64,000 bases of DNA from the NCBI GenBank assembly GCA_038277395.1, contig CM076189.1:107806154-107870153 (forward strand), read 5' to 3'. Shown one piece after another: positions 1-12,114 of the stretch (positions are counted from its first letter, which is position 1; every line of letters begins with the position of its first letter). This DNA is from Dryocosmus kuriphilus. Taxonomy: Eukaryota > Arthropoda > Insecta > Hymenoptera > Cynipidae. Position numbers and translations under genes: made by a program. The notes beneath the pieces are model-generated. The model did no database searches. It saw only the letters and a program-made list of their open reading frames with translations, and was not told the origin of the DNA.

Positions 1-1198
1 TTTTCGAAGCTCTTCAAAAACAGAGAAACGAAAGCGATAATTGTGTATAGAACTCGGAAACTCTTCGGGGAAATATGAGAAAGGCGATAAAGACAACCGC
101 GAAATGTATTATCGGTTTAAAGAAATTAACCAAAAGCAAACCGTGCTTCGACGAAGAGCGCAAGCTCTGGTTTGAAAAGCGAACAGAGGACAAACTCGTG
201 AGTCCACAAAGTAAGTGCTATCAAACACACAAGAAGTATCTCGAGATTAGTAAAAGTACAAATAGGTTCTACAGATCAAAGAAAATGGAGTGGGACAAGA
301 ATAAAGTACTAGCAATAGACACGCATAATAAACAAAATAACTCACGTGAGATGTACAGGGAGTCAATTTTCTAAGGAAGGGCTTTCAAAGTAGAATGGAA
401 GTAATGTGGGACGAAAATGGCAATATAGTAGCTGATGCGACAGAGTGATTTTTATGGAAAAAAAACTACTACTTCGATAAGCTATTATACGTACGCGAAG
501 CCTCCATAGAAGCTAATTTCGGTCAATTCCACTCTACTGAACCACTAGTTGATGAGCTTAGTTATAAATAAATAGAAATGTCCATAAAGTAGTTAAAAAA
601 TAACAAAGCCGCGGGCATTGACAGCCCACCGTCAGAACTGATAAGCAATGCGTGCCGTCGTCCCACAATGCAAATTTATAAATTAATGCGCGCAATCAGC
701 AAAACGGAGCGCATACCGGAGGAATGGAATATCTCTACTGTTATACCCAGCTTTGAAAAAGGCGACAAAATAAACGGTAACAATTCCCGGGGAATTTCAC
801 TTGTGCCTTCGTGCTATAAGATCCCGTTCAATGTAATCATAAGTAGATTAACCCTCTTTGCTGACGAAATCATTGGGGATTGCCAGGGTGGATTCTAATG
901 AAACCGGTCTACAAGCAATCAAATGTATACAATTGGGAAACTGTTAGAAAAGAAATGGGAATTTAATGAAGCGATCCATCAGCTATTTATCGACTTCAAA
1001 AAAGCCTACGACTTTATTATGCGCACATGAATACACGGGATTCTGGAGTTCTTGGGTGTAAAAAGGAAATTGTTTGACTTATCAAAGTGTGCTTGAGAGG
1101 CAGTAAGGGTAGAATACGCGTAAACGGAATTTTATCTGAAAAGTTTTTGAGCCATGATGGCCTGAAACAGGGCGACGCGCTTTCGTGCATCCTTTTCT
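1..1198 (+). pseudogene. LINE A copy 1, 5' part (non-LTR retrotransposon relic)
   Basis: Decayed coding region of a non-LTR retrotransposon, here called LINE A. Broken frames carry the linker upstream of the reverse transcriptase (RKAIKTTAKC, then YLEISKSTNRFYR at about 235-275), the RT block SRGISLVPSCYKI (about 785-825), motif A LFIDFKKAYD (about 984-1013) and motif B GLKQGDALS (about 1160-1190). All are colinear with the better copy at 18765-22866. Stops and frameshifts interrupt the frame repeatedly, so no protein is made. The copy runs off the left edge and is cut at 1198 by antisense LINE B; it resumes near 3925. The C-terminal motif of the family (WAGHV-RM) suggests an RTE-like clade, which is inference. 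Confidence 0.85.
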
Positions 1199-3230
1199 AC
1201 ATATTTTTATTATCTTTATTATTATTAAACGATTAAGCCGTTTCCCTTTCGGGGTAGGCGTAAGCTCTCACGGTTCTAGCCTCTTTACATTAACACGGAT
1301 TAGGAAGTTTGTATGCTTGTGAATGGAAGACGGTACGTATTGGATGTTATAGATTACAGATCGATCCAGAAGTCGTATGTTGCTCGTTCGAACAACAAAC
1401 TTGTCCCGCAACAACGCCCTGACCGGGTTCTGATCGATGTCTATATCAATCACCCTTGCTGGAGATCTTCGCACACCCATATGTGGATCTATACGGTAAA
1501 TTCAATTCGTCTGATCAGGCAAAGCCCACCACCAGGGCTTATGAGTATCCAAAATCATTCGTTTCTGGCGATCGTCACACATTCCTTATAGACTATACTT
1601 GGCCATTCATGCCTATATTGAAACAGAACTTTTGCTGCATTTACATCCATACGAAGTTTTATGCTAGCTCTTTTATGCCTATGGCTGTATATATATATTC
1701 GCTTGAGAATTTCATTCACATATTCCCACCATTCTTTCCTCGGTATACCTTTTGGTGCGTGACCGTTCACTTTTCTGACATATCCTGACTTCGTTAAAAG
1801 TTCTTCATTCATTCTCTCAACATGACCAAACCATCTCAACAAATTTCTTTCACTCTTGTCCACCAGAGTTTCTTCTACGCCACATTCCTTCAGTACTAAC
1901 TCGTCACCGGCCTTATCTATTAGTGTTTCGCAGCAAATATTCCGCAGGAAACACAACACAACCGCGTTAACTTTAATTCTATCCTTTTCTTAAAATCTCC
2001 AAGTCTAGCTACCGTAGAGCGCAGTAGGTGCAAGTATAGCAATATGTGTTGCAATTTCGGCTTTATTTGTCACATTTTTACTTCTGCTAGTAGCTCGTAC
2101 ACAGCCTATAAACTTCGTACCTTCATTTGTTCGTCTGGAAATTACTCTACCTACCTTTATCTCCACAATAAGCAAGCCTCCATGATACACGAAATGGTCA
2201 ACTCGTTCAACTGCCTCACCGTTTAGAGACATATTGCATACTGACTTATCACCGCTTCCTTCGACCACGATAATTTTCGTTTTATCTATATTAATCTTTA
2301 AACCCGTACTCTTCGCACTAACATTCAGTTGGCTCAACAATCTCTGCAAATATTCCGCAGACTCCGCCATAAGTGGTTAATCATCTGCGAAAGTCAAACT
2401 ACAATCTTTCACTCTTCCGAGATCAACACCCTCTACTTCTAAGTACGACGTTCGTAGAAAGTTATCCATATATAGATTAAATAACCAAGACGACATGAGG
2501 CAAGCTTGCCTGACTCCCAGCCTGATATCAAAAAAATCACTCAGTTGGCCATTTACCCTTACTCTCGCTCTACATTTCCATATATTGCTTTAATAGATTT
2601 AAGAAGCCAACCATTGACTCCATACTCTTTCAGAAGCTTCCAAAGTTTATCTCCATCAACCTTGTCGAAAGCTTTCTCCAGGTCAATCAACGCGCAGAGA
2701 ACTTTCTTGTTTACCCTCAAACCTTCTCTGTAATCTCAGTAAGCTAAATATTTGATCTACACATGATTTTCCTCGCATAAATCCGCATTGTACCTCCCAA
2801 ATCTTGTCTTTCTTCGTTATTATGACCGTGGGAATAAGTATTTTGCTAAATACTTAGCCTGAGGTACTAAGTATGTCGATAGATCTATAGTCACAACAGC
2901 TGCCCTTATCTCCTTTTCCCTTGTGAACTGGAACGATGGTCTCCTTTCTCCAATCATTTCGAACTTCTCAATTCACAGCACACATGCTCGTCAATTCGCT
3001 CAGCCACAAAGACGGAAACTCTTCGCCGTTTTAATCATGAATGTTAAACCCTACTTCACCACCTTCAAAGGAATTTTCTAATGTACCCTCTTCTTTGCCG
3101 CAGCTGTTATGCTCTATAGCTTCGCTTCCATAAAGCTTCACAAAAAAGCTTCACATTTCCGTACTTAAACGATTCAAATCATCAGAATTTAGTCACTTAA
3201 AATAACTAAAAAAGTTCAAAGCTTTTGGGA
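1199..3230 (-). pseudogene. LINE B copy inserted antisense into LINE A
   Basis: Second non-LTR retrotransposon family, reading leftwards. On the minus strand the order is a fingers block (VPVHKGKGDKGS), a D-to-K loop with CGFMRGKSCVDQI, motif B GVRQACLMSSWLFNLYMD, motif C FADD near 2375-2392, LKINIDKTKIIV (about 2260-2310), and a C-terminal LLRWFGHVERM motif near 1816-1850. The 3' end is a short UTR with GCCTACCCCGAAAGGG and an AAT/AAAT-rich tail at 1199-1245. Many stops, for example right after FADD, show that it is dead. It entered LINE A inside the codons after motif B; the LINE A text around both borders shares roughly CGCATccTTTTC, consistent with a short target duplication blurred by mutation. 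RTE-like membership is inferred. Confidence 0.8.
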
Positions 3231-3924
3231 GATTAAAATGAAACATTCATCTCAAGACGATAGCACTTCGCCTCACAGGTACCCCGGAACACAAAGGTGT
3301 ACACACACACTTTTTAACACGGATATTTCAGGGCGTGGTGGGCGACGCGTGTCATGCCCGTGACCGTCCGGGAATCTGCGAGGATTCCCGAGCGGGTCGA
3401 GTGTTACGGGCTGCGTTGAGCGCGCGCAGCAAGTCTGTCTTCGCTGGATTCCCGAACAGTCTGTCCATATTTGGTTTTGGGGCCCCTCTTAGAGTTAATC
3501 CCGTTGCTTGGGTATATAATTGTGGCAAAAGGTAACCTGAGATAATTTCCACTTCCTTTATGACAAGTGAACTCCCACCACAGAATCCCTTTTTCAAATT
3601 GACGGTGATTGTATTACATTGTAAGCTAATTCATTAAACTTATATCGTGTTCTACGTGAAAGTTTTCCCTGCGGTTGAACATACTCTCGGCGTCCACATC
3701 CTTATCCTTTCCCGGTGAGATACCTCAAGCTCTACAAAGGACCGTAATTGTAAAGCAGTAAGAAATTAGAAACAAATACTATTCGGTGCATCAAATTCTC
3801 TTTTTATTTGTTTTGAAAGAAATGGAAAAAGGGTAATGAAGCTTGAGAGAAAATGACGTTATTTTATGGGCTTGATCGCGACCGCCCTATGCCAGAGATT
3901 TCGAGCAACTGATCTAGATGGACG
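3231..3924. other. Unassigned stretch inside the LINE B insertion
   Basis: This 690-base stretch lies between recognisable LINE B sequence and the point where LINE A resumes. It includes a short GC-rich block (about 3330-3480) with overlapping open frames on both strands and none that I recognise. It could be the 5' part of LINE B (untranslated or endonuclease region) or a further insertion. No splice sites or promoter are evident. Confidence 0.4.
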
Positions 3925-4846
3925 CATACGTTATCTCGCATTTCCAAATCAGTTTAGAATACGTGGTCAGACAAGTACAGACAAATCCATTCAGTGCTAC
4001 AATCAATGGGATAATACAAATTCTGGGACATGCGCATGATCTCGACTCACTCGCAGATGATAAAGAAAGAGTAGCTAAAAGTTCAGAAATCTATATCACA
4101 AAAACCAGGGAAATATATGTAGAAGTTAGCAAATCGAAGACAAGATATTTTATCGTCGACAGATCAGAACAAGCAATGAAGAGGGGGATCTAATGGCCGC
4201 AAATATAAAATTTGAAAGATTCAATGAGTTAAGATACCGCTGGACTATCGCAGCTAGCAACAATAACATTAAAACGGAAATGAACATGCGGCTGCAAGCT
4301 GGCAATGGGTGCTACTCTGCAGAAAGTACATTACTGAATTCGCTACCGTTATTTGGAAACATCTGGGTAAGTATTTAAAAAAACGATAATAATACCGTTC
4401 GTCATGTATGGGTGAGAAAAGTGGGCGCTGACGAAAGAAGATGAGAAGGGGTTTAGAATATTCGAAAGCAGGGTAGCTACAAAAATCCATGACCATGAAG
4501 ATACCGAAGAGGCTGATGAATTGAGAAAACTGCATAATGATGAGCTGCATCCTCTATATGAGATAGTAGACATTAAGAGAGTAACGATAGTGCGGAAACT
4601 AAGCTGGGTGTAGCAAGAATTGGCAACGAAAGAACAAGGGCGCAGGTTTTTAGGGGGAAACCGATTCGTAAGGGACCTCTATGCAGACCGAGACACTGAT
4701 GGGTGCAAAACGTGAGGCACGATCTAAAAGAGCTAGGACATGTTTATTTAAACTGGATCGAGAATGCACAGGGTAGAGATGCGTGGCCTTTTCGGGTAGC
4801 TAACGCAATGAGCTTCCGAGTTCGCAAAGCTAAACTATAATAATAA
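3925..4846 (+). pseudogene. LINE A copy 1, 3' part
   Basis: Continuation of the copy broken at 1198. It resumes at the LEYVVRQVQTN segment (about 3955-3985), which in the intact order directly follows motif B. Motif C, normally YADDLDLL, has decayed to HAHDLDSL (about 4029-4052), so the catalytic Asp pair is lost. Downstream are the LHNDELH segment (about 4530) and the GRPRNRW-like end near 4685. The copy finishes in a tail of TAATAATAA at 4837-4846, the normal 3' tail of this family. LINE C copy 1 begins at the very next base. Confidence 0.85.
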
Positions 4847-6792
4847 GGACTTCACCAAGGCAATTAACACCTTTACTATCCATTACCTAAGATATTCCTT
4901 AGGGTTATTATTGTGATCCGAAACGGAGATTGAGGCTTTAACAGAAACACGCGCGCGAAAACGTCTGACATCTGATGCGTCACTAGGAGAGGGCTGGGGA
5001 GGGAATAGTCCTACCACGCAAGCTTGTGGGCAGAGGGGCTTTGGATGTTCGACGGCTTTGTGACTCACAGGTTACACAACTGCGCGAATACTTCAAGAAC
5101 AGGGCAAATCCCGCTCTACGGCTACATCTGTAGAGTGGACCTGTACATTCCTCTGAGGCTTGCAGTTGCCGATTACCAAGACTCCGAAAACCTAACTGCT
5201 GAACACCTCAATGCTCAATGGCAACTGCATCAAAAGTGCCCGCAAGTATTAGGTCTTCCATGCGTGGATACTGGCGTTTCAAACCTCTGGCTACAGCGGG
5301 GAAGACTGTTTCCGGAAACGGAGGGGTTCGTTATTTCTATGCAAGATGGAGTGTTGAATACGAGGAATTATCAGAAACGCGTCCTCAATACTGAGGCGAC
5401 TATTGATAAGTGCCGCCTCTATGGAGATCCAAATCTGACAATCGAGCATACCTTTGATGGCTCCACGATGCTTGCCTTGTAAAAGTATACCCGTAGACAC
5501 AATGATGCTGCTGAGATAATCCACCAGCAGATCGCTCTAGACCTTGGTATCCTAGAGAAATGTAAGCCTTCCTACAAATACTCACCTGTAAGAGTACAAG
5601 AGAACGAACACCATCTCCTCTACTGAGACATGACTATCCTGACATACCATCTGGTCGGGCGTAATAGACCAGACGTCCTATGGTGGAGCAAGCACGATGA
5701 CCATGCCAGAATTATTGACATTAGTGTTCCCTTAAACCACAATATTCTACTCCCATATGCTCAGAAGATCCTGAAATACGCTGAGTTAAGATAGGAGATG
5801 ATGGACTTGTGGAGTGTGAAGAAGGCCACACTTAACCCGGTCGCAATCTCCTCCACAGGGAGCGTTCACTTGAGATGCATCCAGCACTTGGAAGACCTGG
5901 GAGCTGGGAAATTTTTGCATCTTATACAGAAGGCGATATTTCTTAAAACACGCCGCAACGTCCGGAGTTTTTTCTGGGCGTTAACAATAATAGCGGCTAA
6001 TCGCCTCCTTTTGACAATTAATTTTAACTACATTTTAGCCGTTTGATTGTTTTGTTATATTGATTTGTAAACAGTTTCTTGTAACTTCTTGTTGTTTTTG
6101 TTAATATTGTTGTTATTATGTATGCGATATCGTGCCTTTTATGTACGCGTACGTTGCTGAAGATGAGCGTGTCGTCCACCGCTCGAAAAATTGTATATAT
6201 ATGCATGTATAGGATCGTTGTGTCAGATATCAGTTTCATATTTCTGGTCAAATGCTCTGGTTTCCATTCCCAGGTGCGCCTTTGAATCTCTATGTAGTGA
6301 GTGCTTTTGCCCCCTTGGCGCCTGGGATAGGCTTCGCTTGATACTTTCTTTTGATTGACCAATCGGAACTGAGGAAGTGTGTATGTGATGATCTCACCTG
6401 ACAGGGTTCAACGTTTGTATAAAAAAGAAAACAAGCAGTGATATTTTGTGTCTTTGATAATGCTGCCTGAATGGTGTCACTGTTTATGCAGTGACTCCTT
6501 GATCTACGGCTGAGGCATTTAAGAATTTCCTCAATTCCAAATAACAACTCTCAATTCAGGCATCCGTTAACGCTTGATCAAAAGATGCGATGCTTCCTGG
6601 TCCAGAGCAGGATTATTTTATTTGTTTGACGAATGCGCAAGAAAAATTAGTTGTACTACGACATCTGAAACCAACGAAATTACTGAGCACTTGCCGCGCT
6701 CGCGACCGTGTTCAGTAGCGAAGTGCCGGGGACATGATTACCTGTGGGTGGAGGTGGGCCAAACAATAATCAGAATAATAATAATAATAAGC
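4847..6792 (+). pseudogene. LINE C copy 1, 5'-truncated (restriction-like endonuclease LINE)
   Basis: C-terminal third and 3' UTR of a LINE whose protein ends in a zinc knuckle and a restriction-like endonuclease. The segment NRPDVLWWSKHD followed 13 residues after RPD by IIDISVPLNHN (5660-5742) matches the RPD-x12-14-D signature of R2/R4/Dong-type nucleases. The zinc knuckle at about 5410-5465 is damaged: KCRLYGDPN has Tyr for the second Cys and the last Cys is Ser. Copy 3 keeps CRLC...H...C. The 3' UTR runs about 6020-6760 and ends in an AATAAT-rich tail (6761-6792). The copy starts right after the TAA tail of LINE A. Several frame breaks make it inactive. Confidence 0.8.
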
Positions 6793-9700
6793 CGGGCTTT
6801 CTTCGAATGGAGATTTGACCGGGCCCCCCGGCATTTCCTCAGTTTGCGGATAGAAGTACCCTGTACCAGGCAATTCTGCTGAATATGGTTTCAAATTTAA
6901 ACAAGCTGTCTCGAACAATGGTCCAGGAACGGTCCCGAAGTAATAACCCCCCAGTCATGGGCGTAAACTACCGTGATTAACGCTCTATGGAACCAGGGAT
7001 GTGGTGTCGTAAACGGTGCCTCTATGAAAGCATGTCGCCTCCTAGACCATTTATACCTTACCCTCGCATGCGGAGCTCTGCGAGGGTGGACGTATATATC
7101 CCTAGCTGTATAAAAACCATTATGGAAAATATTAGAAATATAATGAGGCGGTGGTCGCTACACAATGATCGTCGGGTCCACCCTAATAACGCCGCTGATT
7201 GTGTAGACATTCGCAATGACATCGGCGATTTGTGTGGCGGACAGACAGCTTGGTCCATGTCACACGAAGAAAATTCTGTCCGGCCAGAAAATGCGCAAGA
7301 GGCGGCAGGAGCCTTGTGACCACGCACAAAGTCTGATAATCCTTCGGACGGTACTGAACGTCCGACCAGTTCATCAGGAATGCCGCAGCAGCACGTCAAC
7401 TTTCAACCTCTGCGTGATGCGTACTTGATGCGTTGCAAATTTGAAACCGAGTGACATGCGACCACAACTTCACAGGATGGGATGGCCTTTCGCCGAAAAT
7501 TTGTATTGAAATTCCCGGAATTACAAACAATAACAGAAAATGGCCTTAGTCGGAGAATACACTTGATAACTCGGGAGAATCTCCTCCACAGGAGAACCAT
7601 CAGCCAAGTAGATCCGGGATTGAAAACGTTGCCCAGCACCAACAGGTGGGTACACAGACCAGAAGGCGGATATCATGGAAAATATTTAATAAGGATGTCG
7701 TCAGATGTTACTTTGAGGCTTTTTCCGGGGTTGCGTTTGTGACGAATGAACAACGTCGTCTCTTCATGGGCCTTCATCCGGACTTGGTATAAAGGCTGAT
7801 TTCACAACACATAGCTGACCAATTCCGCTCAGTTGTGCCTGGTAAACTCCTTTCCGAGGTCGAAATTGAAAACATCCGGAGGCGAGTGCAACAACAACTA
7901 ACACAAGCGTCGCTGCAAATTAGCGGAGTATGGGTCCGGAGGATATGGGGCGAAGATAGCCACACAGTCTACAGTCATTAGGGCTTTATCCACCGGACCA
8001 AGTCCCTGCAGGTCCCATTGGGTAGCTACTTTCGGTAGAACTTTCGTCTCTTAGGGTACTTCGCTGACGCCATCATAGAGTTTACGGAACGGCAACGATC
8101 CAAAACCGGTGCTCTTCCAAAGTTTAGGATGAGAATGACTTTCTCCTGTTATTTGGTAGCTCAAAAAATCACATATTGCCTCTGTTTCTGCATCGAGGCA
8201 TGAGCCTATAGCAGCTGCGGGGTATTGCGTATTGCGCTGCGGTCGCATGTGGCAGGAAAATCAGCATCTAAATCAAGCTACAAAACGAGGTCAGCAAAAT
8301 AAGGGCCAAGCTTGGTCAGTTGTAACAATTTCGAAAGGGCAGTCGGTCACAGAAGCTGAATCGCTACGTCGAGGATATCCTTCGCCCATTTGAAATCAGC
8401 CTGCGAATATCTAAGGACTCAGGCGAAGCTATTAACTACTTCAGTCAGGGACTCAAGGTCCTGTCAGCGCGACTGCGATGCTTCAAGGGATCTACCGTGA
8501 GAAGAAAGGACAATAAGACCTTCCTACAAAATTAAGGGAAATTTTACCGCAAACTTTCTGATGGGAAAGTCAATAATGCCAGTGAAACTCCTAGTGCTGA
8601 GGAGATGGCTAGATATTGGTCAGGTATCTGGAATAATCATGTGTCAAGTGTTCTGGACACGCCGTGGCTTGATCTCGAAGAGTAGAGGGTTTCAGGACTG
8701 CATGCGACCGATAATCTATCTATCACAGCTTTTGATGTAACTCGCATTCTAAAGAGGGCAAAGAACTGGAAGGCGGCTTATCTGGACGCGGTGAACAGTT
8801 TCTGGTACAAGTATCTGGTAGACCTACACCCCACCCTGGTGGACGCCTTTCAGGTCATTTTAGAGAATCCGGAACTTATGTCTTCCTTCATGACAGAGGG
8901 TGTCACGTATATGATATCAGAAAAACGAGATCCTAATAGTCCTAAAGACTACCGATCAGTTGCTTGCCTTTCCACACTCTACAAGTGTCTCACGGCTATT
9001 ATATCGGAAGTCATCTATAAATACTGTGAGGGAACAGTGTCCTCATAGAGCAACGAAATGGATGCTGACAGGGTTCCCATGGTAGCAAGGACTTGGTCAC
9101 AGTTGATACTGCGATCGTGCTACATGCAAAGCACCACCGACGTAATTTACACATGGCCTATATTGTCTATAAGCAAGCTTTTCCCTCGGTGCCTCAAGAC
9201 GATTTGCTTCAGGTCCTCAGGATATATAAGAGCAGTCCATCCGTTAATCAACTTTCGGATCACGCCATGATCACATGATGCACGAAAATCAGTTTTTTTA
9301 GTCACGTAGCAGCGAGGGCCACTCAGTTCTTGTCAATTAAACGGGTTATCTTTCAAGGTGACTGTTTCACTTCTTTATGGTTGTGTTTTGCCCTAAACCC
9401 TATGAGTGGGACACTTGACAACACGTTCTATGGGTCTAACATAATGGCGGGAGTATCTGAGTCTCAGCTCACACACGTCCTTTACATGGATGACAAAAAG
9501 GTTTATGCTGCCTCAGAGTCTAAACTGCAAAGTCCTCTTTGCATCTTAGTGCACTTTTACAATGATATCAGGATGAGTTTGGGACTAAATAAATGCAGGA
9601 AACTGCATCTATCACGTTGAGAGGTGATTACTTCATTGGAAACGGATGATCAGGATCTGATGAAGAAGATTACAGTTGGGGAGTCATATGAATATCTAGA

Positions 9701-9957
9701 TATATTGCAGGCAAGTCGACCAGTCCTATCTATAATGAAAGAGGCACTTAAGACTTCCTTCTCGTGATGACTGAATTCCATCATGTCTACCGGTCTCAGT
9801 GCTGAGAACACCACCAAAGCAATTAACACCTTTGCCATTCCTCTCCTGAAATACACCTTTTGGTTATTATTGTGGTGCAAAACGGAACTTAAGGCTTTAA
9901 GCAGAATCATCCGCATGAAAATGTCTGAACATCGCACAGTAGGACGGGAGCATTATA
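6793..9957 (+). pseudogene. LINE C copy 2, 5' region and reverse transcriptase, 3'-truncated
   Basis: Starts with the base after the tail of copy 1, so the two stand head to tail. About 1.5 kb of GC-richer 5' sequence comes first, with open but unrecognised frames (for example 6987-7319). Recognisable RT follows: NWKAAYLDAVNSFWYK (about 8768-8815), KDYRSVACLSTLYKCLT (about 8945-8995), motif B IKRVIFQGD (about 9330-9362), and motif C LYMDDKKVYA (about 9481-9510), then MSLGLNKC. The YMDD form with a C-terminal restriction-like nuclease fits R4/Dong-type elements; the clade call is inference. Frameshifts separate the blocks. Homology stops at 9957 (MSEHRTVGREHYT), where satellite sequence begins, so the zinc knuckle and nuclease are missing. 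Confidence 0.75.
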
Positions 9958-9979
9958 CAAATTGGCCAAAAATAAAAAA

Positions 9980-10235
9980 AATATCCCAGACACATAAAAC
10001 TCATTTTATGTTTGTTTTTATGTGTGTCTGATTCCAAATCCATCATCAAATCTTCAAAATTCAAAATGGCAAATACATTATGGTGACGGCGATTTAAAAG
10101 AATTATTCATTTTTCATAAAACTCACTTTATATTTCTCTTTAGGTTCGCTAATTCCAAATCCGCCACCAAACTTTGAAATTGAAAATAGGGAATCCATTT
10201 TGGCGAACGAAGACATGCGTTAACTTTTTTTTTTA
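9980..10235 (+). repeat. Two-copy ~122-bp tandem repeat
   Basis: Two diverged units with starts at 9993 and 10115 (CATAAAACTCA..TTTAT), each followed by TTCCAAATCC, a CAAAxTTCAAAAT-like block and ATGGCGAA-like text. The unit resembles the ~120-bp array at 14249-14640 in containing AATCC, TTGAAATTCAA and ATGGCG motifs, so the two are probably related satellites. No coding content. Confidence 0.6.
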
Positions 10236-10553
10236 ATAAAATTATTTTTCGGGGTGCTTTTTGATTTATGTCCCCTCGCCTTTCACAATTATACACTTAT
10301 AAGGAAAGAAATAAAAAGAATTTAGACTGAACCGAACACATCTGAACTGAAACTGAGGGGAACTAAACTGAACGAAACTGAACACTATAAAACCTGGGAC
10401 TTGGCTTACTGCACTACTTAAAAAAAGAAAAGGAAAATAGCTTTTTGAATAAAGTATATACATGAAATATACTAATGTACTTAAATGTAGTTCGCCTCAT
10501 TACGTATAATTAGTTTTCTACTTATCTTCAAATTCATCTTCTGATGATATTTC
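10236..10553. other. No gene seen; CTGAAC-rich low-complexity stretch
   Basis: A short run of imperfect AACTGAAC-type repeats at about 10325-10385, then A/T-rich sequence. I see no open frame with recognisable content. Confidence 0.5.
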
Positions 10554-11760
10554 TCATGCATCTAGAAGAGAATAAAATTCTGAGAGAACAGTTAAGTCTT
10601 TATCAGATTCTTCACTGTCAGTGTCAGTATCTGCATCTATTTCATTACACGCTATGGGAACATCTTTGGAAACAGCAAATAAATTTCGCACTTCTGAAGG
10701 TACTGTTGTGAACTTTCTTTCCTGAGGTCGTGCTTTGTGAGTAAAACAAGAAGCTTCTGGGTTAGATATATTCATGGTCCTTTAAAACAAATCGTAAAGA
10801 TTTGTATAATGACTGTTTTTTTTTCTGGGGACACGTCTGTATTTCTTGTAATGCTTACTTCGCGCCTCAGAGGCTTACTTTGCCTAGTACTCGTGCTGGC
10901 AATAAACTATTTTTGGCAATGTCTGTGCCATGGATCAGAACCTTGTGCCTCATTTGAGCCACAGGGTACAAAGAGTAGCTTTTCATGTATAGTTCAGCAG
11001 TAGATTTGCATAATTTGTCAAAAGGTAATGGTCTATTGGAAGTTGAATGGATAAGGCTCTTAAGATTTTCTTGAAGTTGAAAAGCATCTTATGATGTGGC
11101 ACCAAACGTTCACTTATCATTTCAGGGTACAGGAAAGCTTGGCGAGCAGTATTGCCATCATTAGTGGTTCCGTTCCACCCGCTTTAGAACTATCCACTGT
11201 GAGCCCTGGTTTTTTTCCAAAGAATTCTTTGGATTTCACTTTTTCTTTTCTCGAAACTTGGCATGGCAGATTGGGCAAGTTTGCATAGATTTTGTATCTG
11301 TTATTATATATAACGCCTTTCCATCTACGAGAGTCATAAATAAACAGAAATGAAATATAATTTTAACATTGCCAGTGCCTAAAGCATGTTTGTAAGCTTC
11401 TAATTTCTAAATCTCTTTTTCAACCCTTGTCTTCTCTTTTAAAATAACATCTGCTGATTCATGTACAAATTGTAGCTTAATTGGAAGAAAGAATGTTGTG
11501 GATTGCGATGCTCGATTATGGCATAATATTACATTCGATGAAGTTGATAAGCTTAATGGAATGATAGTTGTGGCAAACACTACCCGAAACAAAATTAAAA
11601 ATCCTGCTGCCCCAAGCAACGGCCACATCAATATCATCCTGCTCAGCTTCAGGTTCAGGTTGATTAAAAAGAATGTTCGGAGTTTCGCGTCTCACAAGAC
11701 TGGACATTTTCACTTTGACATGAAGATCCAATTAACAAAATTATTGTCGCTGTGAGAAAT
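10554..11760 (-). pseudogene. Decayed ORF of an NDGNTAR repeat-encoded family
   Basis: Reading leftwards, broken frames give KPGLTVDSSKAGG, a frameshift, NGTTNDGNTARQAFLYPEM (about 11112-11175), then HYLLTNYANLLLN, LYMKSYSLYP and HKVLIHGTDI (about 10930-10960), an Arg/Lys-rich stretch, and ISNPEASC...VPSEVRNLFA near 10680-10760. This order (VD..K.G..NDGNTAR, LYP, HK-LIHG, LLP, Ser-Asp-Pro-like end) is one I know from uncharacterised, repeat-borne arthropod proteins, from memory only. No enzymatic function can be stated. Several stops and frameshifts mean it is a relic. Acidic frame 11516-11731 may be its upstream part. It is flanked by satellite (left) and anonymous sequence (right). Confidence 0.55.
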
Positions 11761-12114
11761 ATCAATCTAAGAAAAAGAATAAATGGGATAAAAACAAAAG
11801 AAATATGGAGTGAAATTCAGGGAGAAGACCAGAATTTTTTTAACAGTTTATCCATAGCAATATGCTATCGAGAAAAAACCAGTAAATTAATATTGGCTCC
11901 CGAATATGTGCATAACTTCATTAAAAACCGAAAGTAGCAGCCAGTAGCAGTACATTTGAAACCTTAATCATTAGCGAGAAGAATCATTCCGTGAAAACTT
12001 CGAAAAGACGTGGTACTTCGTAGTATTTTTAAACTGCAAAATACCCAGTATTGAAAACTTGAAAAATGTGCATGTAAGTTCCTCTTCAATTCGTAATTAA
12101 TTAAATACTATAGG
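11761..12114. other. No gene seen
   Basis: Anonymous A/T-rich sequence between the decayed NDGNTAR ORF and the open frame at 12115-12400. A 61-codon open frame at 11752-11937 resembles nothing I know. Confidence 0.5.

Noticed and set aside
3335..3597. Overlapping frames in the GC-rich block at 3335-3597
   Set aside because: No recognisable content on either strand and no splice or promoter signals; probably part of the inserted LINE.
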